A stretch of DNA of 64,000 nt from NCBI GenBank assembly GCA_001574975.1, contig KQ965732.1, positions 310,001 through 374,000 on the forward strand. The letters run 5' to 3'. This stretch comes from Gonapodya prolifera JEL478. Taxonomy: Eukaryota; Monoblepharomycota; Monoblepharidomycetes; Monoblepharidales; Gonapodyaceae. Positions 21,929 to 34,118 of this stretch are shown here, one piece after another (position 1 is the first letter of the stretch; every line of letters begins with the position of its first letter). A program made the translations under genes and the position numbers. The notes under the pieces are model-generated. The model did not search any database. It was given only the letters and a program-made list of their open reading frames with translations, and was not told where the DNA came from.

Positions 21929-24900
21929 ATGTCCGCCGAGCTGACGATTCTCGGTTCGTGATGTCGCACTTCCCGATTCGTCTTCCCCCTGTCTGATTCG
22001 GATCGTCCTCGTCCCGGCCTTCACTGTCAACCCCACCCTGCTTCATTTAGGCACCATCATCGGCCTCGCAAAGGATATTGGACAACTCGCTAGCAATGCT
22101 CAGGTGCGTTTTCCCCCGGCTTGCTTCGTTGGACCGGTTCGGGGGGTAAAATGTGGCCACTCTTTCCTCCTTTTATCGCATCGCCATAAACATCGCTGTT
22201 TGACCCAACCGGAACCAAACCAAACCAAACCTCAAAATCATATACGGTCGACATGCCATGTACTTGCCGCACTGCTCACCGTCTTTGGTGTCCGATGTTA
22301 CAGGCATGCAAGAAGCAATGTGGTCGGCTAGGTGGGGCCCACCGTCGTGATTATTCGAAGAACACACCATCTGACTGCATCTTTTCTTTTCATTGGGGAT
22401 ATTATCGCCTTAATTTGCGGCGCCACCGTCGTATCCCCTTCTCAACCACTGGCATGGCGAACATGTTTCTTTCTACTCCTCTAGCAACTCGATGCCAAGG
22501 CGTCGTCAATCTTCTTGAACCCCTTCGGGGACGGCTTTCCAACCCCAACAGTCCTCCTCCCAACCCGCATCTGCTCGTTAACCTGGAGCAGGTTGAGCGA
22601 GCGCTTCTGCAGTGCCAGGACCAAGTAAAACTATATACAACGCGTAACTGGGCCAAGGAAGTGTTTGTCGACGCTGCAAACCCACAGAGGTTTGAGAAAC
22701 TGAACAGGGATTTAGGAGATGCGGCCGACCAATTGAGCGTGAGTGGATATGCAAGCTGCGAAACTGATTCTTACGGATGTTCTGATCACCAATATGACTT
22801 GTTGCGCACTTCGGAATTGACAATGCTATTGCCTTGCGACTACATCTTCGTCATGTTCGCTTTCAGCTTGGCCCAAGTGTCAGCACCTTATTTAACCGGG
22901 CCGACGACGTTGCCGACCTCACCGCTGACATTGCGGCCATCGGGGACCGACAAGAGGAGATCATTCGTCTTGTTCTCTCGCTGGAAGGACAAGGAGACGC
23001 GACGGAAATGCAACGCCAAATGGCCAACAGTCTCTCATCGTCCAAGGCGTTTTTGCCCAAACCAGACATGCTTGTCAAGGATGCCATGCAGTCACTCGTG
23101 GAGGACTTTATCGTCCCGTGGTCTGAGTTGAAACTTATGAAGCGTCTCGGAGGAGGAGCGTTTGGAGAGGTGCATTTGGCGAAGTGGAGAGGGATCGACG
23201 ACGTCGCTGTCAAGATTCTCAAAAGCTCAACAACGCTGAGCATGAAACGGGAGATTGCGGGACAGCAAGGAGGCGCTTCCTTCGCACCGGGTGGCAAGGA
23301 AGACCAGAAGGCGGTGGAGGAGTTTATGAACGAACTGAAGCTCATGGCGAAGTTGAGACATCCCAACGTTGTTCAGCTGATGGTATGTTCTCTGACTACA
23401 CTGCTACTCGATTTTGATGGAAGGGCTACCACGGATATCGGTGGATGGGTGTGAATTGGGCCGTGAGACAAGGGACCTAATGTCTCCTTTATCCCTTCCT
23501 TTCCAGGCTGTTGTTCTCGAACCTAACCGAAAAGCACTGATTATGGAATATATGCCAGCGGGATCTCTCTTTGATGTCATCGGCAAGAGGTCCCTGTCTT
23601 GGCCCCAGATCATTTCCATCGCCAACGACATCGCGAAGGGCTGCGCATACCTTATTCGAATGGGCGTGTTGCACAGAGATCTTAAGAGCGGGAACGTGAT
23701 GGTTCGAGATGATTTGGTGGGTTATCTATGATTTTTCCAAGCACTCCGGTTCGCTCAAAGCGCAACATATTGCCTGAACAGTCTGCGGCGAAAATCACGG
23801 ATTTCGGTCTGTCGCAAAATCTTCGCTCTCAATCCAAGGACGTTGTCGGATCCATTCGGTGGATCGCCCCAGAACTGTTCTCGTGAGTCGCCACTCTATT
23901 CTCGCCATTGATTACCATCAGGCCTGAGCAGAACGTACAATTTTCGCATTAGATTGACGCCAAATACGGAAAAATCCGACATGTTTGCCTTCGGCATGAT
24001 TCTCTACGAGCTGGTCAGTCGACGCCTTCCCTTCCACGTGAGTGGTGCCTTGCACGAAAAAGTTGCTTCTTGGATCCTTCACCATCTTTTTTTTTTGTGT
24101 GTGTGCGGGGTTTCTACAACAGGAGCTTAACGACGAGCAGGTGGAAAAGGCTTATCGCTCAGGTCAAAGACCTCAGATTCCCCCGGGCGTTCCGCGTGGC
24201 TTTGCGGCCATCATTGAGCATTGCTGGGCACAAGATCCAGCGAAAAGGTGGGTGTTGATAGTACAATAGTAGTTGGGTTGTCCCGGTACCGCTGTCTCCC
24301 AGTGGGACGAGGCCATTTCTTGTATCGAAAAACGAGAATTCCTGATCTAATAACGTCTCATTTCTTTCTAGACCCACGTTTGCGCAAATGATTGAACAAG
24401 GCTGGTTCAACCCTCCAGAAAATCAGCCTGCTTCCCCTTTCCCAAAGGCTGACATGCACATGCGGGGTCCTGTGCCAATCGGCGGTCAATCAGAGCACGG
24501 TCATGCCTCGGCCCCATCGGTTATACCCCCGCCTCGCGCTGGGTCCATGCCCGTGGAAGCGCTGGGTCGAGACTTTGCAAACTTGAGCGTGCACGGCAAT
24601 CCCAATTATCCTGCGCGGGATCCATACGGGAGACCATTATCGTATTACGGAGACTACGGTTCGAATATGGGAAGGTCTAACTCGATGCAGCCCCAGTTGC
24701 GGATTCCACGGAGGGTTGAAAGCAAGGTGTGTATGGCGCTCCTCTCAAGCACAGCTCTCTCTCAACGCCATCCCCTTTGATTCTTGCTTCAGGTGATGGC
24801 TCTCCCTCCGGGAGGCCCCCAACAGATGCCAGGAAGTGCATATCCAACACGACAGATGATGCCTCAAATGCACCCCGCTTCAATGCCCCCGCAGGGTCGA

Positions 24901-24975
24901 GTAGCACCGGCAGCTATGCCACCTTACCCAATGTATAACCCTCAAATGCAACCTCAGCAGCAAATCCGTCGATGA
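21929..24975 (+). CDS. TKL-type protein kinase with MLKL-like N-terminal helical domain (kinase 1)
   Basis: Predicted active Ser/Thr or dual-specificity kinase of the tyrosine-kinase-like group. Exons begin 21929-21953 and 22051-22103, then a 16-base exon 22304-22319, then 22485-22738 and 22867-23382, and continue to 24975, giving 640 residues. Residues 1-155 are helical and line up with the MLKL N-terminal four-helix bundle: ACKKQSTRCQGVVNLLEPL matches its CKKQCRRL helix, followed by RFEKLNRDLGDAADQLS. Residues 210-500 are a kinase domain with LGGGAFGEV, VAVKIL (Lys), HRDLKSGNV, DFGLS and APEL all intact. The tail is Pro/Gln/Met-rich, like a scaffold-binding region. The next gene is a tandem copy. 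The role is unknown. By architecture it could be an upstream kinase in a membrane-damage or stress pathway. Confidence 0.88.
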
Positions 24976-25355
24976 AAAGATGGCTCCTGGGGAACGGGAC
25001 ATTGGCATATTTGAAGTGTTGGATGGATGTTGAGACTGTTTTTTTTTCAACCACAGAGCATTGAGGAAGAGCACGAGGGACAGCAGGCGGTGGGGACGAG
25101 AACTTTACATGTGGAGCAGGATATAATTTGAATTGCATATTCCCCATGATATCTTCTTTCTCTTAATCAATCTTGGGCAGTGGTGTACTGATTGTACAAA
25201 TATAGTTTTCCGGGAGTTTTCCGGGAGGGCGGATCAGTTTGTTGTTTGAGATGGGTTTTGGGTCAAGTGAATTGTGCACCTTCACAGGCCAAGTGGAAGG
25301 GATCCTTGAAAATTCGCCCGAAGTTTCCGCCCGCAGAACCTACCGAACGAGGGAG
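24976..25355. other. Spacer between the tandem kinases
   Basis: Should hold the 3' UTR of kinase 1 and the promoter of kinase 2. No further open frame with support. Confidence 0.4.
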
Positions 25356-27925
25356 ATGGAGCTTTCTATTCTCGGTGCGTGACAGAAGCTTTCCCTTTCG
25401 GAAGCATTCCCCGTCTGGCAATCTCAACCAACTTGGGTTACCGCCACGCACCCTCACCAACAGGATCGGTCAAGCAACGCACTCGGGACATCACGAACCT
25501 CTCTGTGGCAGCACAGGTACGACTTTTTTGACCTTCGTGGACGTTTGGGGGCGTCAGGAATCGTGGTGGCCGCTTTGTCTTACTGAGGTCTTGCCCTTTC
25601 CTTTTCACTCCTTTGGGGAATCAGGCGAATAAGAGACAGTGTGTAAGGCTAGGTATGCCACTTATGGCTTTCTGCGTTCTTCCGATGGTTAAGACGCTTG
25701 CTGTTTCTTGGATCGTCTGGCAACAGCCCAACGCTGTCAGTCCATTGTGACACTGCTGGACCCATTGGCGCAACGGCTATCGTATCCAAATCAATACACG
25801 GACCCTACCCTTGGGAACAATCTGCGTTTTCTGGAAAGGGTTCTCACCGAATGCCAAGATCACATTGGACTGTATGCTTCGAGAAACTGGGCGAAGGCTG
25901 TCTTCACGGATGCTGCTAATCCACAGCAGTTCGACAAACTCAACCGGAGTTTGGCGAGTGCAGCAGATCAGCTCAGTGTAAGTGCTCCCTTTGTGGTGTA
26001 CAAGTGGAACTGTTCTTTTGACCATGTCGGACACCAAATTGTGTGATGCTTCCTGATGGGGCCTCAACGTATTCCTCTACGCTTCGCTACCACAAAACCA
26101 TCATACCATGTTGATTTTCATTTGTGTGCACCGTTCGGTTGGAAATCAGCTCGGAAGCGCTGGAAAGAACCTTTTCAACAAGTCCGACGATGCAACGGAT
26201 CTGAACGCAGATATCGCTTCCATTGGTCAACAGCAGGAGGAAATTATTCGGCAGGTCATGGCGTTTGAGGCAAACCCAGGAACAGGCGACGAGCTTCGCC
26301 GCCAGTTTGCCATGGTGGTTTCCGCATCCAAGGCATTCGTGCCCAAGACTGACTTGATTTCGGAGGCGATGCGAGCTTTGGTGGATGACTTCATTGTTCC
26401 CTGGACAGAACTGAAGCTGCTCAAACGGTTGGGTGGAGGGGCGTTTGGAGAAGTGCACCTGGCCAAGTGGAGAGGAATCGATGATGTTGCGGTCAAAATT
26501 TTAAAATCGAACACCACATTCAGTATGCGACGAGAAATTAACGGGGACGGCACTGCCATACCCAACAACTACAGAGGGATGAGCAAAGAGGACCAAAAAG
26601 CTGTCGAGGAATTTATGAACGAACTTAAGTTGATGGCAAAGTTACGACACCCAAACATTGTGCAGTTGATGGTATGTGATAGCGCGTTGAAGCGTTTGCT
26701 CGAATATCTCACAAAGAAAATTTCTTCAAGGCGGTCGTGTTGGAGCCCAACCGCAAAGCGCTTATTATGGAGTACATGCCCGCTGGATCTTTGTTTGACG
26801 TGATCACGAAGAAGAGTTTGACGTGGCCGCAAATCATCTCCATTGCGAACGATATTGCGAGGGGATGTGCTTACCTCATCAAAATGGGAGTCCTCCACAG
26901 GGATTTGAAAAGTGGAAACGTTATGGTTCGGGATGACTTGGTGAGCAATCTTGATAAATCCTCATCTTGACATCCGCAACTAACGTACGGAAACTATCTG
27001 CATAGTCTGCGGCCAAGATCTGTGACTTCGGTCTCTCTCAGAATCTCAGAGCGAAATCAAAAGATGTTGTCGGATCCATTCGGTGGATTGCGCCAGAACT
27101 TTTCGAGTGTGTAATTCTTTCCAAGAGTTCGCGTCTCTCCATTCATCTTTATCTGTTCGAAGCCTCACCCCAAACACCGAGAAATCAGACGTTTTTGCCT
27201 TCGGAATGATTCTCTACGAACTCGTTAGTCGGCGCCTTCCTTTCCATGTGAGAATCGAAATCTAAGAAAATCGGAGCGGATATACTGACAGTTCCATCGT
27301 TCAACAAGGAATATAACGACGACCAAGTAGAGCAAGCGTACCGTCGTGGCCTTCGACCTGTTATTCCTGAAAAGGTTCCTGCCGGCTTTAAATCTATTAT
27401 CGAGCACTGCTGGCACCAGGATCCATCCAAACGGTAAATATTACAATTCCCTTCAATTTGATGTGGATGGTTCTTTGACCTTGTACCTACCATTTTATCG
27501 TCCTCCTTTCAGTCCTACTTTTGTTCAAATGATTGAGGAAGGATGGTTTGAATCGAACCCCACACCGGCCGCAACCACCCCGGTCCGAGCTCCCACCATG
27601 CAAGGCCGGTACCCGTCGCAGGCAGGTGCTCACAACCAGAGCTGGCCAGGCGCTGGTCCCCAGCAAATGCCAGGGAGGAGGAATGTATCCCAGCCGCCTC
27701 TCAAGATTCCTCCCCGGATGGAGAGTAAGGTGCGTCTACTTGAGGATTATTCACAGCCGTTTTGCTTTCTGTGATACCATCTCCGCCTTTTCATCCCGCT
27801 CTTAGGCGTTGGGAGCGACCCCACAACCTCACATGGCTCCTGGACGTCCAATGCCCCCTCCTAATCAACCCTATTACCCGCCAAACCCACCTCAGCCCCA
27901 GTGGCCGCAGCAACAATATCGATAG
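25356..27925 (+). CDS. TKL-type protein kinase with MLKL-like N-terminal helical domain (kinase 2)
   Basis: Tandem paralogue of kinase 1 with the same exon plan, including a 13-base exon at 25640-25652 where kinase 1 has 16 bases. The start is 25356-25374, then 25464-25516, then the micro-exon, then from 25727 onward. The N-terminal domain reads QRCQSIVTLLDPLAQRL, NWAKAVFTDAANPQQFDKLN, and NLFNKSDDATDLNADIASIG, matching kinase 1 and the MLKL four-helix and brace region. Kinase motifs LGGGAFGEV, VAVKIL, HRDLKSGNV, DFGLS and APELF are intact. The C-terminus is Pro/Gln-rich and ends QWPQQQYR before TAG. Divergence from kinase 1 is greatest in the tail and in the first helix. Predicted to be catalytically active. 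The substrate is unknown. Confidence 0.88.
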
Positions 27926-28133
27926 ATTGGTATAAAAATGCAGGGCGGAGAAGTATTTTGGGAAGGATTGTGTGAATGCTGACAACAGTTTGAATTACGG
28001 ATGGCGATACCCATAGTCACTCCTATCTGTCCGTAATATATCATTTCACCTTTGACGGAATAAGCGAATATAAGTCTCTATTTAAACCCTGTTCAACGGT
28101 CTCTGAAGTCTACTCTTCGAGTACTGAGGAAGT

Positions 28134-29765
28134 TTAACGCTTCCAGAAAAGAATGTCGCCTGCAGGGAAATTAGAGAAGGTAGAAATCGGGTGAATATGG
28201 CACCAGAATCGTACTCACCCTCGTCCTCGACGAATCGGCAACGCTGGAAAATTCTCCAGACACTGGTCACAACTGGGGTGTTGTCGTAGTAGTATTGGCC
28301 AGCAGGTTCCAAGATCTTTTTCAGGTGCTCGGTAGCTTCACCCGCGTTGTAGTGTGGCATTGTGGAGAAGCAGTGGTGAGCGACGTGGGTGTCGGTGCTG
28401 AATTTGGAACATGAGATGTGATTGTTAAAACTCATTCAGTGCGAAGTTTGAAACAAAACACTGACATGCGATGGAACACGTGATTGAGGAGACCAAAGTC
28501 GCGATCGACGGTACACAGCGCGCCTCGGAGAAAGTTCCATTCACCCTCGCGGTAGTGGGGAATTCGGGAGTCACTGTGCTACTCACATAAGGTTTTCAAG
28601 GAGCGGTCAGTTATATGTTTACTCGCAAAAGAGGAGACGCTGATAGCTCACCTGCAAGTATGTAATGGTCACGAGCCAGAAGTTCACCCAGAGGTAGGGC
28701 ACAAAGTAGTATCGGAACACGACATCGAAGCCCTGGTTAGCGCACCAGAACGCCAAAGCTCCGATCGTGATGAAGACCCCAATGTCGGAAAGGATGACTT
28801 TCAGCCATTGTTTGGGCTCGAAAATGGCAGAGCTGGGGTGGAAGTGCGAAGTCCACCTGAATTAAGAGTGATTCGTCAACTCTTTGATGCTCCACCTGTA
28901 CGGCACATTAAGCACCTACCGTCCATAGTCCTGACCAGCCGCATTGTAGATAATGTACGCCGGCCATCCCAAAATCCACATAAGCAGGACACCGAGCAAG
29001 CGACCGAGCGGGCTTCCGCCCAAAAGCGTGTCATCCTCAGCGGGGTAAGCCATGAACTCCTTGTCATTGTTGAAGTACTGGGGCTCCTCAGTAGCGACAG
29101 GCTGGTCCTTTGCGGGAGGAAGGCCGGTTTCTGAACGGGTGTGGGGCACAAACACCTGGTCCTTGGTCATGTGGTTGGTGTGGTGGTGGTGGCGACCGTG
29201 GCTGATTTGCCACGAGAAGTAGGGCACGAGCAGGGCGGAGTGAAGGACCCAGCCGACGATGTTGTCGAGGAGGGCGTAGTCGGAGAAGGCGTGGTGGCCA
29301 CACTCTTTGGTAGTCGCAAATACAATGAAGCTCCGCAAATTATGTCTCGACACACTTCCGGGACTCACCATGTGCAATGACCCATACTCCTGTCAGCACA
29401 CATCCAAGCACGAACTGCCACGCCGCCCACACGGCCCAACGGGCAGGTGCAGGGACACCGTTGGCCACCATCCAGCTGTCCGTTCCCGCCACACTGCCAC
29501 CATCCAAAACGCTGTAAGCGAAGTACCAGAGGGCGCTGGCGATTGCGAGATCTTGCACGACGTAGGAGAACGACGTGATCACCGATCGTTTAAAGCAGTG
29601 TTCCGGAATCGCATCGCGGAGCACTTTGAGGGAGATGCCGTGTGTCTCGGGGAGTGAGAAGTTCCGGGGGACGTGGCCCGAGTATGTGACTTTGTGGGGC
29701 TTGGTGTCCACCGTTGTTTTCTTCGACTCCGCAGTCCTGTTTGTCGCGGAACGTGTTGCCGGCAT
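28134..29765 (-). CDS. Delta-12 (oleate) fatty acid desaturase
   Basis: Membrane di-iron enzyme of the endoplasmic reticulum that inserts the delta-12 double bond into oleoyl chains to make linoleate. The three histidine boxes are intact: HECGHH (spanning the first splice junction), HGRHHHHTNH, and HVAHHCFSTMPHYNA. The protein begins MPATRSATNRTAESKK and then FSLPETHGISLKVLRDAIP, the usual fungal N-terminal pattern. It ends RFVEDEGDILFWKR, also typical. Several hydrophobic spans separate the boxes. The ATG at 29765 is the first in frame after a TAG-bounded leader. Delta-12 versus delta-15 specificity cannot be settled from sequence alone, but the length and boxes favour delta-12. The gene converges on kinase 2, about 210 bases between stops. 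Confidence 0.93.
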
Positions 29766-30035
29766 CTCTACCCTAAAACGATCTAGAAAAAGTAGCAAGA
29801 TAAGTGTGTGAACAGCATTTAGACAAGACATCTTGATACAGAAGGAAACATGAGGGATCCAGTTTGCGAGGGTCCGACCTTAATCCACATTCAATTCTTC
29901 GCCCACAACGCCATCTCGACGTCCTCTCCAAGTGACAAGCGCTCCGGATGGCACCTTGGTGGAGTGCAGCACCGATCCGGTTCTCCAACGATGAAGACGC
30001 ATAGTTTGCATTGAGGACCTCCCACTGAGGACAGC

Positions 30036-30660
30036 TCACCTCACACCGTTGACGATTGACAATCCCCTGCTGCAGTCGCGCGACGCTGAGTCTGGCGTCG
30101 TCCTTCGTTTATTTGACAGGAACGAGACGGGTGAACCTGAGGCTACGGCAAAAAAAGCGGGTTGCCCCAAAAGTTGGCGAAGATTTTTATGCTACACATT
30201 ACAAACAACCCTTTGGACTGCACCGCCGCGATCTCCGACCGGTGGCCGGAACAGCACGAACACGTGCAACGTGCCGCGCTGTTTATTATTGTAAAAATAA
30301 ACAAAAGGGGGGGGGGGGGGGGCGCCGGGCAATCCAATGACCTGACAACAGAATACGGTGGAACCATTAGGACATTGATGCTGGTAACAATGAGAAGAAA
30401 TAAAGAAACTTACCCCGCGAGGGATCCCTGAGATTGACGTACGAGTCGCCAGACTCTTTGGTGTAGTCCCGTGACCTCCTTTCGGGGGTTGCCCGAACTG
30501 GAAGCGTCAAGGATGTCGGCGATTGGGGGGTTGTTGATATGGTTGGTTAAGCAGGGTGGTAGTAGGAGGATAAAGTATCGGCACATGGTGGAAGCAAAAA
30601 GTAACAAGGTTTCAATCAGTTTACAGGTATCGAGGTAGTGAATGGAGAAATTACTCACTT
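30036..30660 (-). CDS. Possible 3' exons of a small unrecognised gene
   Basis: Three minus-strand stretches are open in one phase-consistent reading and bounded by good splice sites. One ends at 30659 before GTGAGT. The second is 30497-30414 (acceptor CTTCCAG, donor GTAAGT) and encodes RATPERRSRDYTKESGDSYV. The last runs from 30136 (acceptor CCTCAG) to a TGA at 30036. The predicted peptide is basic, Ser/Arg-rich and disordered. The intron between the last two contains the poly-G run. The upstream part of the gene is not resolved: another minus-strand open region to about 31290 shows splice-like sites but no confident frame. It may be an upstream non-coding leader of the desaturase gene instead. 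Confidence 0.25.
30307..30322 (+). repeat. Poly-G run of 16
   Basis: Sixteen consecutive G on the + strand, between an A-rich and a GC-rich flank. The length in an assembly is uncertain for homopolymers. Confidence 0.8.
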
Positions 30661-31204
30661 TCATCGGGGCTCACAGTCCTGTGTCTTCCACACCTCTCTT
30701 TGCAGTTTGGTGCGGCGTGTCTGCGAAATGGAGCTCAAACTCGGCTGCGTAATGGTGGGTGGCCAAGAACACGCGCCGGGATCTGGAACGGAGTACATAC
30801 TTTTCAGAGAGTGTCGGAGAGAAGCCAGGGAGAGGGAAACACTCACGTTGGGAAGAGTACGTACGTACGGGTGAGGTAGGTGAGAGAGAAATTTTGGGAG
30901 CGAGAGGATGTGTAGGAGAGGCGGGGGAGTTCTGAGGAGCGACAATAAGAGAAAGTTGTGAGAAATGAGAACGAGGATCAACCACAAGAGACAATCCGAA
31001 TCACGGAACAACTCACCATAACCACATAATAAAAAAATCTGAGAACGGAAAGATGATTCAGATGAAGTGCCCAGAATGAAGCCGAGAGGATTCGACGACA
31101 CAAGCAGGGTGACGGCCCCAGAAGCGTTGAAGGCGGACAGGAAGGGAGACAAATGCCCCGGAGAATGAAGACAGGTGATGAAAGCCAAGTCGAGGATCGA
31201 TAGG

Positions 31205-33795
31205 ATGAGGATGGAAGGAAAAAAAGAAGGGATTCGGGTAGCCGAAGCTTCAGGAGAGTGATGCTGCGAATTGAGAACACAGAGCAATGTTTACGGTGAA
31301 CTGTTGGAATGGGCAAAAAAGTTTGCAGATGTTGTTACCCCTTTGACAACGACCCAGGATCGTGAGGACAGAGTGAAAGCAGCGTTTGCAGAGCTGGTAT
31401 TGCTCAGTCGTGGTGCTACGTTCTGCTTCATCCTCGACAAAGAAGACTGCCCATTGGGGCGTGTTGCTAAACCGTTTTCAGAGATACAACGCATGCACCA
31501 AATACCGCAACTAGTGAATTGCATTGTTTCGAATGCTGAAGGTTACTCCCCCGCTTTCCAAGTTTTAGACAGGGAGCTCATGGAGCTTCCTATGCGAAAC
31601 ATAGCCATGACATCGTCATGGAAGGAGATTGGCCAAGGGTTTGGTACTTCTACAAGAACAATGGTCCAAGAACACTTTGTACGCATTCTTACAAACTACG
31701 TCAACGTCCTACTTGAGAAGACTTTCAGGGACTTTCTCGCGTCCGTCATCCCTAGCGCTAACCCGTTGAGAGCCTCCAAGGGCTCAAAGGAGCTCACTGC
31801 GTTCTACTCAGACTTGTTGGCCTACGCGTCGCAACAGCAGCGCACCACCAGTGTCCGCGACCGGATAAACGATACACTGAAAAAGCATACTTTCTGGCTG
31901 CCTGCAATGACAGCATCTACTAGTGCTGGACAATCCTATTCATCTCTGACCATGGATGAAATCGAAGCGGGGGACATGGAACAGGCCATTGCGTTTGTTC
32001 TGTGCTTGGCCGCAAACGAACTCGGCAGTGTGGGGACAATCCAGGCTCTGAGAGGGGCATTGAGACACGAGATAGTGAAATTTCTCATCACTCCATATGT
32101 GCCCAAGAGTCCTGGAACGCGTTGGAACGTCTGGCAAGCACAAAAAGCGAACCCCTCGCAGTCGTGCAGCAGGTGGAGATGCGAGTGACAGCTCCAGCGA
32201 TGATGGCCAGAGTGGTGACTCCGAAGACGGGATCTTGGAAGAGGAGCTTAAATGCGGTGAAGATGAGGATGGTAAGGGAAACCCCCAGAGCAACAGGTCG
32301 ACTGGTGGTACTTGTGCTGCGACAGTCTATTCTTTGACGGAACCTCCAAATGAGCTCCGCCACCACGTTTCTGCTATGGGACCTCTTGGTGATGCCGCTT
32401 GGGACGTTGCATGTGAGCTACCTCCCCACTTGTTGCATTGTTTGCTCCGTTTAGATGTCAGTGAAAAGCTCGCAGAATGGCGTTTAACCTGGTGTGCGAG
32501 AAGTTTCTTGCGGAGGGGGTCAGTGTCCCTCAAAGCTCCGTCAAGCTCGGAATTCACTTTTTCAGGATTATTGGCTGTCGCTCTTATCCTCCAGGAAGTT
32601 ATCACAAGCTTCCTCGCAGCATCCAACTCCAGTCGACGAGAAAGGCGGGACCCCGTGGTCAACAGCCAATCTCGAAACAGAACATCCTGTACATGATCCA
32701 TGCGTTTTGGCGAATTATTGAGGCGACTAGGACAGTAAAGGACAAGTGCCCATGGATTACGACAGCAACCAAACTTCGGAACTTAGCCCCCGCAAAGCAC
32801 GCCGATCCCCAGTCACCTATTCCGATCACGTTGAGGTGTCTCTTTTACCTTGCAAAGGAATATTTGCCCTCGTTCGCTGCACCTCCAGAGGCTGACGCTC
32901 TGAATATCGTCAGTACTTTAGGTCTCAAAACTGTGGAAGCCCTATGTTACTCGTGATGGGAGGATTTTACAGCAAAAGCTATTTGACGGGCTGTTTGGGC
33001 TGTAGGAACTCCACTTGGGTGCAAACTTGTCGACCTATGTCAAGGTCTCCCCCTCTTTGCGGTATGTGGTTCAGGAACGGCCACGCGTGAAGCATCTTCC
33101 AAAGGAAGGCAGTCAGGCGGAGTGGAGGCCATCGAGCGATGACGTAATCCCTTATTTGCCTACGTATCTCGACGACGGGAAGAGCATTGTCAGTGTGGAT
33201 GTGGGATATGATGGGTGGGACTGTAAGTCCACGAATGGGATGGAGTACAGTGTCAACGTCCACGAGCTTAACAAGTGGCGAGGCATGCAACGCCGCACCA
33301 TCGATGCCAAGGTACGACGGCTGGGTGATCCCCATGGTTCCTGGGCCAACGCCCTTCAGCAGCCTCGCGCTGGAAATGGAGTGGTTGGTGCCGTCGTTTC
33401 AATTTACCAGGTACTGCCTCTTTCTTCTTTCACTTTCTTTCTGGATGTGACATTTTCAAACATTTCTGAAACTATAGGACATGTATGCCTACGACGACCG
33501 CACCACGCTGGAAAGTAGGCCTGTGTTCGCCCGGGAAGTTGTCACATGTTCGGTCCAGATGCAGTACGGCGTCGAACGTGCGCACAAATTGTTAGTGATG
33601 GGTACTGGCATTGCGTCCTGCGCACTGTTCTTGGAAAATGGGCCAGAATGTGTCCGGCCCGGCCAATATGGTATGCCGAACAAGGACCTCGCCAGGTGAG
33701 TGGTTCAATAAAGTTGCGCGAAAAAGGGCGTCCACATGACATGAGAGAGTGAATAATGTGAATGTTGTGGTTACAGGCGGGTCAGGCGTCTTTAG
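31205..33795 (+). CDS. Orphan multi-exon gene of unknown function
   Basis: Not recognised. The reading can be kept open through about eight exons: a short first exon from ATG 31205; a large exon from about 31253 to 32108; introns 32109-32169, 32272-32325, 32413-32468, 32909-33005 and about 33412-33478; and a last intron before 33777. Donor 32109 is weak; 32272 (GTAAGG) and 32413 (GTGAGC) are strong. The first half is helical and Leu-rich (YGELLEWAKKFADVV, AFYSDLLAYASQQQ). A very acidic linker follows (GDASDSSSDDGQSGDSEDG). The second half is mixed alpha/beta with VSVDVGYDGWDCKS and REVVTCSVQMQYGV. No transmembrane segment, signal peptide or known motif is evident. The first exon and the exact stop are uncertain. 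It could be lineage-specific. Confidence 0.45.
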
Positions 33796-34083
33796 CTGTT
33801 CCGGGGCGGTTTTCTGGGGCTTGTGGACCGGAACAGGACCACAAAACAGAGCTCCGACCCCATGGACGCGAACCGCCGCTGTGATGCTTTTGTCCACCGC
33901 GTCCACAAGAAAAACAAGAAGGGCTTTTAGACGGTTTCACATCCACATAATAAGCACGTTTTCTTTCACAGAGATCACGGCCACTCTACCGGGAACATCG
34001 TGTGGTTAGGACATCGTCGATTGAGTGGTCCCCGATCGTAACCAGCATCCCTTCCCTTTTATGAATGTGAACCAATTTCAAAT

Positions 34084-34118
34084 CTTTGTAGAATCATTGC
34101 CAGAATGATTCTACAGAG
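34084..34118. other. Perfect inverted repeat (hairpin)
   Basis: TGTAGAATCATT at 34087-34098 and its exact reverse complement at 34104-34115 flank a 5-base loop, GCCAG. Three more pairs, one of them G-T, extend the stem to 15. No U tract or gene end is adjacent, so it is not an obvious terminator. It could be a small transposon remnant, a protein site or an RNA hairpin. Confidence 0.7.

Noticed and set aside
31271-33795. Calling the orphan gene a frame-broken pseudogene
   Set aside because: Frame changes coincide with plausible GT-AG introns, two with strong donors, and the joined reading stays open.
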